This document shows, one piece after another, positions 22,739 to 36,063 of a stretch of 64,000 nt of DNA (position 1 is the first letter of the stretch; every line of letters begins with the position of its first letter). The position numbers were made by a program, and so were the translations under genes. The notes below the pieces were generated by a model, which was given only the letters and a program-made list of their open reading frames with translations, searched no databases and was not told where the DNA came from. The stretch comes from Ahaetulla prasina (lineage: Eukaryota > Chordata > Lepidosauria > Squamata > Colubridae), in NCBI RefSeq assembly GCF_028640845.1, contig NC_080539.1, forward strand, positions 180,247,459 to 180,311,458, given 5' to 3'.

Positions 22739-23079
22739 TAGCAAACAAAACAGGAGAAAAGTTGCCCTTCATAAGTTAGTATGAGACAAGAGTATAGTGG
22801 CTTTTTGTTAATAATAATGTTTCAGACCTTGAAACATCTCTCTGAGGTCCAATTTACATTTCATTCCTTCTGTGGGTTAAAAGTGTAAACTGAGAATCAA
22901 TCTTTAGTTCTTCTTGTCTCTAAATGGAAATATTCTTAAAAGAAGAGGAAAACTGCTAACACAGAAGGTCACAGTTTTCCATGATTTTAAGAGATTATGT
23001 ATTTATTGTATATTGATCTTAAAAAGTTGGATATTATGTAGTACAGCTACATGAAAGTGGCTTGGTAAGCCTTTGATGT

Positions 23080-23298
23080 TTTCAATATTTGTGTAACACA
23101 TGTCAGGACAGATCAAATTCCTATTAGAAAAGAACAAGGGCAATGTTCAAAAGTCCTTTATTGAACAGAGCAGTCTGAGGATTCAGTAGAAAGAGTAGCT
23201 GGGCTCTGCTTACTGCGTTGCTTTGAACTACATGCTGCAATTATTTCAGATTTCAAAATTCCTTGTAATTTTTATTGAAGGCTGCTTACTGAAAGGAA
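23080..23298 (+). promoter_or_regulatory. Conserved proximal 5' flank of P450 gene 1
   Basis: The 220 bp before the start codon are clearly similar to 58700-58922 before gene 2: shared blocks include 'aacagagcagtctga', 'gattcagtagaaag' and 'gctgcttactgaaa'. A promoter is inferred from position and paralogue conservation. No convincing TATA box at a fixed distance was identified, and the transcription start is not known. Confidence 0.55.
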
Positions 23299-23481
23299 AT
23301 GGATTGGACTGGAGTAATTTTAACTTTATTACTATTTATTCTTGCAATTATGTTCCTTTTGAAAAGGGGCAGTTCCAGGAATAAGAGCTCCCCCAATCTC
23401 CCCCCAGGACCCAGGACTATACCCATTTTGGGAAATCTGCACATGATGGATCTGAAGAGGCCTCACAAAACAATGATAGAG
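23299..23481 (+). CDS. CYP2K-like: P450 gene 1, exon 1
   Basis: It encodes residues 1-61: the membrane anchor, a basic stop-transfer segment (KRGSSRNK) and the [13 protein letters not shown] hinge. It ends in phase 0 at ATAGAG|GTAAAG. The Met start is chosen because it precedes the hydrophobic anchor directly and is conserved in gene 2. Confidence 0.92.
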
Positions 23482-25084
23482 GTAAAGCCTGATAATTAAC
23501 AAGTCTCTTTACTGTTCTTGGTCAAAACTTTTTGGGAAAAACCTGATAACTTGGTCGGGTAAGTCTGATGTGCTCCCTGATGGTGTTTACTGTATATGAA
23601 AATGTTCAAAAACTAGAGATTTAGCTGATATCTGAATACATTTAAATATTCTGGAAGGATTATTTCAAGAAAATCTTTTTGTTAATCAATGTAAAATGTT
23701 CTAATTGAATAAATAAATTTTTGATTATTTAGATTTGCAGAAATGTTCAAATTCCAAGGAGTCTTTGGGGAAACATAAAAGCTCTTAAGCTTGAATGACT
23801 GGAGATGTACTTAGAGGAACTCCTATGTTTGCACATTTTAAGCAGAATTATAAGCCATTAAATTGATTTCTACAGTGGCCAATACACAATCAAAATTAAG
23901 GGCAGAACAAAAAGTAATGGGTGGAAACTTGTTAAAGAGAGATACAACCTAGAAATTTTCCGACAGTGAGAACAGTTAATCAATGGAATAGCTTGCCTCC
24001 TGGAGTTGTGGGTACTCCACTACCAGAGGCTTTCAAAAATATATTGGACAACAATTTGACTGGGATGATATAAGGTTCCTGCCTTGAGTAGAGGGTTCGA
24101 ATAGAAAACCTCCAAGGTCCCTTCCAGCCCTATGATTCTATGATTCACTGTATGTCCTGCACAGATGATGTTGTTGCAACATATTAGAAACCTTTTCTCA
24201 GCTTGACAAGCATTTCTATTGTGAGGATCTTTTATTATATAAGCATTTTTAAACGCTAAATGTAGATCATGTGAAAATTAAAAAATATAAAGAATAATAT
24301 ACCATCAGAATTCTCAAGAACAGAAAAAGGAAATAACATTATATGTGTCTCTGAATTTTGACATGTAGTTCCTTAAACATCTTCTCCATATGTGATTCCA
24401 ATTATTGATTAAAATTGTCCCTTTGATTCCCTTCTGCTGAATTCCAGTGGTCAAAAGAATATGGTCCCATTTTCCGCATCAAACTGGGATTCCAGGAGAT
24501 GGTGGTGCTGACTGGCTATGAAACGGTCAAAGATGCACTAGTGAACCAGGCTGATGCATTTGCAGATAGGCCTTTTATTCCCATTTTTGAAGATGTAACA
24601 AAAGGGTTTGGTGAGTTAATTCATTTTGGATTGTAGTTGACAAATCTTTCAGATGTGTGATCAGTATAGATTTTTTCATTTGAGGTTTGCACCAGAAGGA
24701 ACTCAGATGAAAGAAATAGCTTCTGAAAATCCAACAAGGATAAAAATCCAACTAAAACCTTTCTTCTTTATTTTTGATTTTTTTAATATATTTTAAAACA
24801 AACAAACATAAAAGCATCTTCAGTCCAATTACAGTGTGTCGGTGGGGTGGTTACATATCTCTTGTACAATTTCAAGATAAAAATATCTCTCATTCATCTA
24901 ATCTTACATTACCTCCATCTGATATCTATCCAATATTTATCCATACAATAAATAAATAAATAAATAAATAAATAAAATATCTTACTCAGTTTAGTTAACC
25001 AATGGCTATAATATTTCATGCTCTCATTCCATGTAAATTTCCCCAAGTTAATATTTTATCTAATAACATCATTCATTCCATCAT

Positions 25085-25116
<32 letters not shown>

Positions 25117-28100
25117 TTAATTAATTAATTAATTAATTAATTAATTAATTAATTTTTATACCGCCCTTCTCCCGAAGGACTCAGGGGGGTTTACAGCCAG
25201 AATAAAACAACATAGACAAAAATTAAAACATTCTAAAAATCTTATTCTAATTTGGCCAAAATAAGTTAAAACTGTCATAAAACCCTAATAAAACCCCCAC
25301 ATTAAAATTACGTTAGGCCAGCCCCGCACGATAGAACAAAAAGGTCTTAGGCTCGCGTTTGAAGGTCCGGAGGTCAGGGAGTTGACGTAACCCCGGAGGC
25401 AGCTCATTCCAAAGGGCAGGAGCTCCCACAGAGAAGGCCCTCCCCCTGGGGGTCGCCAGTCGACATTGTTTGACTGAGGGCACCCTGAGGAGGCCCTCCC
25501 TATGGGAGCGCACAGGTCGATGGGAAGCTATTGGTGGCAGTAGGCGGTCCCATAGATAACCCGGTCCTATGCCATGGAGCGCTTTAAAGGTGATAACCAA
25601 CACCTTGAATTGCACCCAGAAGACCACCGGCAACCAGTGCAGCTTGCGCAGGAGATCATGTTGCGGCATCATGTTGCTCCCTCTATTACCTGGACCAGCT
25701 GGATCCTCCTGGTGCTCTTCAAGGGGAGCCCCATGTAGAGAGCATTGCAGTAGTCCAGGCGGGAAGTGACAAGGGCATGAGTGATCGTGCATAGGGAATC
25801 CCGGTCTAGGAAGGGACGCAACTGGCATATCAGACGAACCTGATAAAAAGCTCCCCTGGTGATGGCCATCATATGCTCTTCTAAAGACAACCGTAAATCC
25901 AGGAGAATGCCCAAGTTGTGGACCCTCTCCCAAGGGGCCAATGATTTTTCCCCAACAGCGATGGAATCAGCTAGATGTACCAGGATGCCGGCATCCACAG
26001 CCACTCAGTCTTGGAAGGGTTGAGTCAAAGCCTGTTCTTCCCCATCCAGACCCGCATGGCCTCCAGACACCGGGACATCACTTCCACGGCTTCGTTGGGT
26101 TGGTTAGGGGTGGAAATGTACAGCTGAGTATCATCAGCATACAGATGGCATTGCACCCCAAAACCACGGATGATCTCACCCAGCGGCTTCATGTAGATGT
26201 TGAACAGGAGAGGCGAGAGAACCGACCCCTGTGGCACCCCACACATGAGGTGCCTTGCGGCCGATCTCTGCCCTCCTGCCAACACTGTCTGCGATCGGTC
26301 AGAGAGATAGGAGGAGAACCAACGAAAAACGGTGCCCCCCACTCCTAAACCCCCCAGCCGTCGGAGCAAGATACCATGGTCGATGGTATCAAAAGCCGCT
26401 GAAAGATCTAATAGGACCAGGACAGAGGAACAACCCCTGTCCCAAGACCTCCAGAGATCATCTACCAACGCGACCAAAGTCAACTCCGTGCTATACCCAG
26501 GCCTGAAGCCGGACTGGAACGGGTCTAGATAGACAGTTTCATCCAGGTACTGGGGAGCTGTCATGCCACCACACTCTCAACAACCTTTGCCACAAAACGA
26601 AGGTTGGAGACAGGACGATAGTTCGCCAGAACAGCTGGGTCCAGGGAGGGCTTCTTGAGGAGGGGCCTCACCACCGCCTCTTTCAAGGTGGTAGGGAAGA
26701 CACCCTCCATCAAAGAAGCATTGATAATTCCCAGAAGCCAGCCTCGTGTAACCTCCTGTGTGGCCAGTACCTGTCGTGTCCCATTCCTCCGCCGACGGCC
26801 GGGTCAGGGAAATCCAAATCAGGCTTGCCTCTGCAGCTCTGCCCAAAGTCCTAGCAAAGTCCTCAGAGCAGGCAGGAGACCAGTAAGTGACTTCAGCAAG
26901 ATAAGTTTGACTTTGCCTGACTCAGAGACTGCCAGAAAGCAGATCCTTTATATAGGCCATGGGGTGTGGCTCCATGACTCAGCACTCATTAAGGCCTGCC
27001 CCTCCCTTCCTTCTGTTGCCTCCGCCTATCCAATCTTCTGATGCGAGGGTCACTCCAATCAGCTGTTGGAAGTAAACTTTCCTCAGGCTCACATGCTGTG
27101 GAGGAGGGGGAGGGGTCTAGCTGCTCCATTTGCCTGGGCATGGAGCCAGGGCTGGGGCCGGGGGATGCTCCCTCCTCTGCAGCCTGCTTGGGCATGGAGC
27201 CAGGGCTGGGACCGGGAGGTGCCCCCACCTCTGCAGCTTGTCTGGGCATGGAGCCAGGACTGGGGCCGGGAGGCATACATTCCTCCGTGTTCGGGAGCAG
27301 ATAAGCAGACCCCGGCTGCGGTGAGAGCAGACAAGACACAACAGTACCAACCAAGAGGGACACGGGTCCAAAAACATGTGGTCGCATTCAGCCTCCCCAG
27401 TATCCTGTCCATGTCCTCGGGAGCCACAGTATTGAACTCTTCCCAGATAACATTCTCAAGAACTACCTCCGTCGTCCCACCCAAATCTACCCAATCAGCG
27501 TCCAGACCATCCCGGATCCGAGCGATTTTATCGTGCAGATATTGTCCAAAATCCTCAGCACGCCCTTGCAAGGGGTCCTCCCGAGCTCCCTGAAAAAGAA
27601 GAGAGCGGGTCACCCTAAACAGGGTGGCTGGGCAGTTATCTGCCGATGCAATAAGTGCGGAAAAATACTCACGTTTTGCCGCTCTTATCGCCACTAGGTA
27701 GGTCTGAATATGAGACCTTACTAGTGTTCGATCGGATTCAGAGCAGCTGGTCCTCCAATCACTCTCTAGGCGTTTTTTCCGGCACTTCATCTCTCTCAGC
27801 TCCTCAGAATACCGAGGAGCTAGTCGAGATCGGCGCCGGGTCAGAGGCCGCAAAGGCACGACGCGTCCAAAGCCCTTGCCGCTGCCCTTTCCCAGGCGGT
27901 GACTAGTTCTTCAGCCAAGCCGTGGGCTAGATCCTCAGGAAACGGCCCAAGCTCCGTCAGAAACCTCTCCGGGTCCATCAGGCGCCTGGGACGGAACCAG
28001 CGAGTCAGCTCCGTCTCCCTGCGGTGTGGGTTGGCGGTTTGAAAGTCAAGTCGAAGGAGCGTATGGTCTGACCATGACAGGGGGTGGATAACTAAATCCC

Positions 28101-31100
28101 CTAGTTCTAGATCATTCAACCACTGTCCCGAGACAAAAAACAAGTCCAGAGTGTTTCCCCCGATGTGAATGGGACCATTAACTAACTGGGTCAGGTCCAA
28201 GGCTGTCATGGAAGCCATGAACTCCCGAGCCGTCGCCGCTTTGCCTGCCGACGGCAGGTTGAAATCCCCCATAACCATAAGTCTGGGGGTATCAACCGCC
28301 GTCCCGGCTATCACCTCGAGCAGCTCGGGCAGGGCTGCTGTCACGCAGCAGGGAGCCAGGTACGTAATCAGCAAGCCCACCTGCATCCCCTGACCCCACT
28401 TCACAAAGAGAGACTCACATCCGGCTATCTGCGGCACAGTGACCTCCCTCGGATCCAGACCTTCGTTAATAATAACCACTACCCCCCCACCCCTGCCCTG
28501 GGCCCTCGGCTGATGAAATGCACGGAAGCCCAGTGGGCACATTTCAACAAGGGGCACCCCCTCTTCCATGCCCAACCAGGTCTCCGAAATGCCCATCAGG
28601 TCCGCACCTCCCTCTTGTATAAGATCGAAAATAAGGGGGGCTTTATTAACCACAGACCTGGAATTACATAACAGCAGCCGAAGGTCCAGGCTGTGGGGAT
28701 TCCAGCCACTCGGGGAACGGGGAAAGCCACAGGGACCAGAGTGCGCGATCGCTCGTAAGCAGCGAGTGCACACTCCCCGAACATGATGCGGGCCCCTGCT
28801 TCCACTGTATCTGCCCCTCCCATTTACCATGCCGATGGAATAGCCCTTATAAGGTCGAACTCCAGCCTTCTCCTTCGCCCCCGAACCTGTAACCTCTGTG
28901 CCGCGAGTCTTAGCAGGGTCCAGCCCTATCCCTGATGGGTTTCCCCCACAACCCATCCTAACCCTCCCCCCCTTAAAAACCCTTTAAAAGACAATTTTAA
29001 AAAAACTCCTAAGCCCCTTCTTTGCCACATGCCACTTCTCGGGATTCCAAATTCTGTCAGCGAGGTAGGCCCTCGATAGAGTGGAGGGCCAAATCAGTGA
29101 GATGGGGGAGTCTTGCAGACCAAGAAGTTGCGCTGGTGAGTACATCAATGTTCTAGAGAGTGACAGGTGATCTCATCCCGGCCAGTCCAGATGGTAACAC
29201 AACAGTCTCTGACCGGGAACAAACTTAGATGATAAATTAAGGTCCAAAGGTGGAAATGATGTCCTGGGATGGCGGGTCATCTGGGCGGGCACCCACCCAG
29301 GCAAGGATGGAACACTGCCAAAGGTGACTCCGCCAACCATACTGAGCGCCGGATTATTCAGCAATGTTAGTCGGTGACGAACCAATCACTCAACCTCAAG
29401 AAGACCCCAAGGCAGGGAAAAGATGTCGCCGCCACCGCCGCCATCACTGCCGACCGCCGCAAAAATGCCGCCATTGCCAGAAGATGACGACGGCGCCATT
29501 GCCGCAGCCACCGCTCAATCCAGCCACCCAGGCCTCCAGGGGCCCCAAAGAGGAAGAAGCCACCGCCGCCAAAAGATGATGCCAATGCCGACGCCGCCGC
29601 CATCACTGCCGACCGCCACAAAAATGCCGCCATTGCCAGAAGATGACGACGGCGCCATTGCCGCAGCCACCGCTCAATCCAGCCACCCAGGCCTCCAGGG
29701 GCCCCAAAGAGGAAGAAGCCACCGCCGCCAAAAGATGATGCCAATGCCGACGCCGCCTTCGCCACATAGGCGGTGGCCACCAACGTGGCAGCCACAGCTT
29801 CCCCAAACCTCGAGAGGGCTCCATGGGGGGCTCCATGGGGTCCTGTGGGATGAAACACCACCACCGCCAGAATGCCGCCGCCATCACCATCCAACCAAAC
29901 CAACGGGCCACAGCTCACCCCGAACCTCAGTTCGCAACCAGCCTCGTTCTTCCAGGCTGGCAAGATGTTCCGTGGGCTTCCATGGGCTCCGTGGGGTCCT
30001 GTATGAAAAGACGCTGCCACCGCCGCCACCGGCGCCAACGCCGCCGCCGCAACGCCACCACCGCAATTAAATCAATTTAATTCAATTATTTCTCTTAACC
30101 ATTCTCAAATCTTTTCTAAGATATCCTTCCTTCTAACCATTGATAAAATAAATCCCATCTTATAATATTGCTTATCTTCTTGTTCTCTGATTTCAAATGT
30201 CAATTTACTTATTTTTGCACATTCCATTATTTTCCTAATAATTTCCTCTTGCAAAGGTAGTTTCTCATTTTTCCAATTTTTACCAAACACAATCCTAGCT
30301 GCTGTTATAACATTCACCATCAAATATTTCAATTCTCTACTATATATTTCAGGTATAATCCCCAATAGAAAAACTTCTGGCTTAAAGTCTATGTGTTTTT
30401 TAATCATTTTTTCCAACTATATGTGAATTTTAGTCCAATATCTTTTAGCTTCGACGCATGTCCACCACATATGGTAGTATGATCCAGGTATCTGATGGCA
30501 CTTCCAACATTTTTCAGATTTATCCTTGAACATTCTGGCAATTCTTGCCGGGGGTAAATGCCACCTGTAAAACATCTTATACAAATTCTCTTTATATGAT
30601 GTAGACATTGTCATTTTATAATTATGCATCCATAATTTCTGCCATGCCTCTAGATCTATCCCATGTCTGAAATTCTTCCCCCAGGCAATCATCATCTCTT
30701 TAACTTGTTCTTCTTCTAATTTAACCTCTAGTAAATATCTATATAATTTCCTAATTAAATTGTCATCAGCACCTGTTAAAATCTTATCAAAACTAGTCAA
30801 ATTGTTATAGAAACCTTCTGTTTTGGAATCTTTATCATATCTGGAGTATATTTGCAAGTAAGAAAACCAATTCATTTTTATGCCTTCTGTTTCTAGTTCT
30901 TGCATAGTTTTTAATTCACCCTTTTCATTTAATAATTCATTGTAGCTAACAATTTGTTCCTTTCTAAATGTTATTGAATATGAGAATGCCTCAATAATTG
31001 ATACCCAGACTGGAATTTTTAAAAAAATGACTTTTCTTAATCCTCTCCCAGTTTAATAACAAAGCGTCTCTTACAAAGTGTCTTCTAAAATACCCCTGTG

Positions 31101-34100
31101 TTTTACTTGCCCATACCATAAAAAAGCATGCCATCCCAATAACAAGTCGTGGCCTTCCAAAGTCAGTATTCTATTATTCCTTAAGGTTATCCATTCCTTG
31201 ATCCACATTAAATTTGCAGCTTGATAGTATAATTCCCAGTTGGGTAGTCCAAAACCCCCTCTTGTTTTCACATCTTGCAATAGTTTTAGTTTTATCCTCG
31301 CTTTTTCACCTTGCCAAATATATTTCAAAATTATTTTATTCAATTCCTCAAAATATCCTTTCCCCAATCTAATTGGAATTGTCTGGAATAGATATAAGAT
31401 TCTAGGTAGTATATTCATCTTAATCGTTGATATTCTTCCAATCAATAACTGCAAATTCTCCCATTTTGCCAAATCTGACACAATCTGCTGTTTGAGTTTA
31501 CTATAATTATTCTCTTTCAATGTGCTACATCTTGCAGTCAAATATATCCACAGATATTTAATTTTATTTGTGATTTGCATCTCTGATCGTTCTACTAATT
31601 CAATTTTTTGCTTCATTAACATTTTTTTTGTTAAGATCTTCATTTTATCTTTATTTATTTTCAAACCTGCTACTTTTCCAAATTCTCCTATTTTATCTAT
31701 CAAAATAGTTACAGATTCTAGTGGATCCTCAATAATAAAGACCAAATCATCAGCAAATGCTTGTAATTTATATTCTTCTTTTTGAATTTTCATGCCTTTT
31801 ATTTCTCTTTCCTCTCTAATACTTCTATTTAATATTCCAATGTTAGTACAAACAGCAGAGGTGACCGGGGGCAACCTTGTCTTGTTCCTTTTTTAATTTG
31901 AATCGATTCTGTCAGTTAGCCATTTATCATTACTTTCACTGATTGCTTATGACATATAGCATCTATTGCCTTGATAAACTTTCCACCAAAACCCATCTGT
32001 TCTATTTGTAAAAGCATAAAGCACCAATTAATGTTGTCAAAGGCTTTTTGTGCATCAAGGAAAATCAACGGCATCTGCTTTTCCGGATGGGCCTCGTAGT
32101 ATTCTAGAGTATCCAGTATTATCCTCATGCTATTTTTAATGTGTCTTTTGGGCAGAAATCCATTTTGATCAGAGTGTATAAAATCACTCAAATATCTTTA
32201 AAGTCTTTCTGCCAGTATTAAAGCAAAAATTTTATAATCTGAATTTAACAGAGATATAGGCCTATAGTTTTTAACTTGTTGTAAGTCTGTGTCCTCTTTT
32301 GGGGTAAGTATAATATATGCCTCTGTTCAAGTCTCAGGTATTTTCTTCTTTAAAATCACTTCATTCATGACCTCTAGTAGTGGGAAACTCAACTGTACTT
32401 GAAATGTCGTATAATATTCAGCTGGCAATCCGTCTGTGTAATGTATTTGAATTTCAGGAGGGAAATTTGGGCGGGAAATTGCACGTTGCTAATTGGCTGA
32501 TGCCTCAGCCAAAATACTATTTAAAGAGGGGTTTTGCCTGTTGGTTGTTGCTGGGATCACAATAAACCAAAGAGCTGTTGTCACTTGTATTGTCTCCTGC
32601 CTCTTCATTGCCCGAACTTAACGTTGGCGACAAGAGTGGGATATTGAAGGCAGTGAGACTAGGAAAAGAGCTGAAGGAGCAAAGTAACTTCAAACCCAGC
32701 CAGTATCAAGGGCGGATACATAGCGATGTCTAGCTATACGCCGCCAGCGCCATTCGACCCAGCCAAGGAGAAATGGGGGTCGTACATGGCTCGTTTCGAG
32801 TGTTTCCTCGAAGCTAACGAACTGCAAGGAGTATCGGATAATCGGAAGCGAGCCTACTTCCTGAGCCACTGTGGGCCAGAAGTCTTCGATACCGCCGAAT
32901 CGCTGTCGGAACCAATGCCAGTACAGTTGGTGCCATGGCAAATGCTACAGACGACGCTACGAGCACACTACGCACCGGTGCCATCGAAGTTTGTACAACA
33001 GTTCGAGTTGAGGCAAAGAGTTCAGTGACAGGGCGAATAGATAAGCGTGTACATGGCCGCATTAAGGAAAGCCGCAAACCACTGTGAGTATAGAGACTTG
33101 GAGGACTCTTTATTAGAACAACTCATTTGTGGGGTCAGGACATCCGACTACAGAGGCGGCTGCTATCGAAAAGCAACCTAACCCTGGCGAGAGCCCTGGA
33201 TGAGGCCAGGGCACACGAGATGTCCACCAAAGCGGTGGAGACCTTACAAAAGCCGAACACGCCAAATGCCGCAGTGAAAGCAACGCCAGTCCACAGTGAA
33301 GAAATCCAGGCCAAATCGGATGGTGAAGAAGAGGAAGAGGTCTTCCACACTGGGAGGCCGGAGAGAGGTGACCGAAACGAGTGCATGAGTTGCGGAGGCC
33401 AACACCAACGACAGAATTGCAGGTTCAAAGATGCAATTTGTCGGCGGTGTGAAAAGAAAGGACACATAGCTCAGGCCTGCCGAGCCTCTCAACCTTCCCG
33501 CCCAAAATTCAAACCGGCCAATCAACAGGGCGCCGGATCCGCAAAGCGGCCAGGGATTGGTCAGTTCAAAAAAGAAGTTGAATCAGACCACTGTGAGAGT
33601 GGGCCACGCATCGACACGGCTAGAAAAGAAAATATTCACCAAGACATACATCGAAGGAGTGCAGTGTAAAATGGAGGTGGATACCGGCTCATCAATCACG
33701 ATTATGTCTTGGGACACAATCGCAAGGGACCTGCCAGACGTCACAAAACGCCAGCTGCAACCCCAAAAGCTGAGAGTGCAAGACTACCAGGGGAACCGAA
33801 TCCCTGTTCGAGGAGTCACGTCCGTCAGAGTGAAATATGGACAATTCAAGAAAACCCTGCCGATCACCATCGTAGATGGAAACCTGCCCAGTTTGCTAGA
33901 TCTGGACTGGTTCAGAGCCTTGGGTATGGAAGTAACCGGGGTTCACAGAAGCGGAGTCAGTCTGAAGGATGAATTGTTGAGAGAATTCGAGGACGTTTTC
34001 CAAGACTGCCTGGGCAAGTATGTGGGGACCCCCATTTCATTCAATTTGGACCCCCAGGTGGCTCCCATTAGATTAAAAGCTAGGAGGGTCCCGTTCACCC

Positions 34101-36032
34101 TAAAACCCAAGATTGACAGGGAACTAGACAAATTAGTAAGCCAGGGAATACTAGTCCTCGTCGACCATGCAAAATGGGAGACACCAATAGTGACCCCAGT
34201 CAAACCGGACGGATCAGTCCGTATTTGCGCTGACTATAAGGCAACGCTTAACAAAGCATTGCAAAAGAGTGCTTACCCTGTTCCCATAGTGCAACATCTG
34301 TTGCACTTGTTAGGACAGGGACAGGTTTTTGCCAAACTCGATCTGGCCCAAGCCTACCAACAATTACTAGTTGACGGCGAAACGGCCGAAGCGCAGACGA
34401 TTGTCACACATCGGGGAGCTTTTAAATGTACTCGACTTCAGTTCGGAGTTAGTGTAGCCCCTGGGTTATTCCAAAACTTAATGAAATGACTCCTACAAGG
34501 TCTACCGGGAGTAGTTCCATATTTCGACGTTGTACTGGTATCAGCAGAAAACTTGGAAGAATTAGGGGTCAAATTACGGAAGGTTTTGGGCATTTTCAGG
34601 TCTGCGGGGCTTAAGGTTAAACTCAACAAATGCCAGATAGGAGTTGAATCTGTAGAATTCTTGGGTTACCGGATAGATAAGGAAGGCATCCACCCAACTG
34701 AGAGCAACGTGCGAGCCATTAGAAAGGCCCCAACCCCAAAAAACAAAACTGAATTACAGGCATTTTTGGGGCTCGTAAATTTCTATGCGGTATTTTTTAA
34801 AAATAAGGCAACGGTAGCCGAACCGCTACATAAACTGCTAGCAATGTTCCCTCTAATTTTTCACGAGTCTGAGCAAGCACACTAACTCCCTGAGCGGTCC
34901 CTTGGACCACTGTGAGCAACATCAGACGTGCGCACTGTGGTCATGCCAGCATCGCATCCATTCAAGTCACATGATTTATTAAAAGAATCAAATTACAGCA
35001 TTTACATTTCTGTTATAACACTTTTAAGTGATTTAGCCCATTTACACAATGAAAATTACAAAAATCTTGTTAAAGATTAAACTCCCGATTTTGAAAACAT
35101 ACTTAACATGGCTGTGGATGCCGGCATCTCGGTACAGTCAGCTGAGTCTTCGGCTGACTGTCGGGGGCGAGTCATTGGCCCCGATGGAACGGGTGCGCAA
35201 CTTGGGCGTCCTCCTGGATGAACGGCTGTCTTTTGAAGATCACTTGATGGCCGTCTCCAGGAGAGCTTTTTACCAGGTTTGCCTGGTGCGCCAGTTGCGC
35301 CCCTTTCTAGACCGGGATGCCCTGTGCACGGTCACTCACGCCCTCGTGACGTCTCGCCTGGATTACTGCAATGCTCTCTACATGGGGCTCCCCTTGAAGG
35401 GCATCCGGAGGCTTCAGTTAGTCCAGAATGCAGCTGCGCGGGTGATAGAAGGAGCCCCTCGTGGCTCCCGTGTGACACCTATCCTGCGCAGACTGCACTG
35501 GCTGCCTGTGGCCTTCCGGGTGCGCTTCAAGGTTTTGGTGAACATCTTCAAAGCGCTCCATGGCATAGGGCCGGGTTACTTACGGGACCGCCTACTGCTA
35601 CCGGATACCTCTCACCGACCGTGCGCTCTCACAGAGAGGACTCCTCAGGGTGCCGTCAGCGAGACAGTGTCGTCTGGCGACACCCAGGAAGGGCCTTCTC
35701 TGTGGGGGCTCCCACCTCTGGAACGAACTCCCCAGGACTTCGTCAACTTCCGGACCTCCGAACCTTCCGTCGCGAGCTTAAAACACATTTATTCATCTGC
35801 GCAGGACTGGATTAGTTTTTAAATTCGTGGGTTTTTAAGGGGTTTTAAATGGGTTTTTAATGGGTTTTTAATGGGTTTTATTATTTGCTAAATTTTAATT
35901 GCGGCCAAATTGAATAAGTTTTTTAGTGGTATTTTAATAGTATTTATTTTGTAATAGTACTGTTTATTTTATCTGGCTGTAAACCGCCCTGAGTCCTTCG
36001 GGAGAAGGGCGGTATAAAAATTTAAATAATAA

Positions 36033-36063
<31 letters not shown>

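Larger units (their letters stand above)
25084..30066 (-). mobile_element. CR1/L2-like LINE, near full length, inside the L1 3' UTR
   Basis: On the minus strand it reads: GC-rich 5' UTR (30066-29370), endonuclease (28956-27841), linker and reverse transcriptase (27859-25940), C-terminal region (25933-25313), then the 'accgccctgagtccttcgg' / 'agggcggtataaa' 3' end and long TTAA/TTTA tail (25084-25160). A solo LTR (26772-27343) interrupts it. Shorter copies of the same family occur at 4098, 17190, 22280, 35109 and 43451. I place it in the CR1/L2 group; the exact clade is not certain. Confidence 0.85.

Noticed and set aside
23299..24610. Possibility that exons 1-2 here are a detached pseudogene fragment and not part of the gene with exons 3-9
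   Set aside because: Strand, phase, splice sites and protein junctions all fit, no other exon 1-2 lies between, and the long intron is explained by a datable insertion. RNA evidence would be the final test.
29423..30070. Long open frames on both strands through the GCC-rich block
   Set aside because: Triplet-like composition suppresses stops in several frames; no domain is visible and the block is the 5' UTR of a LINE.
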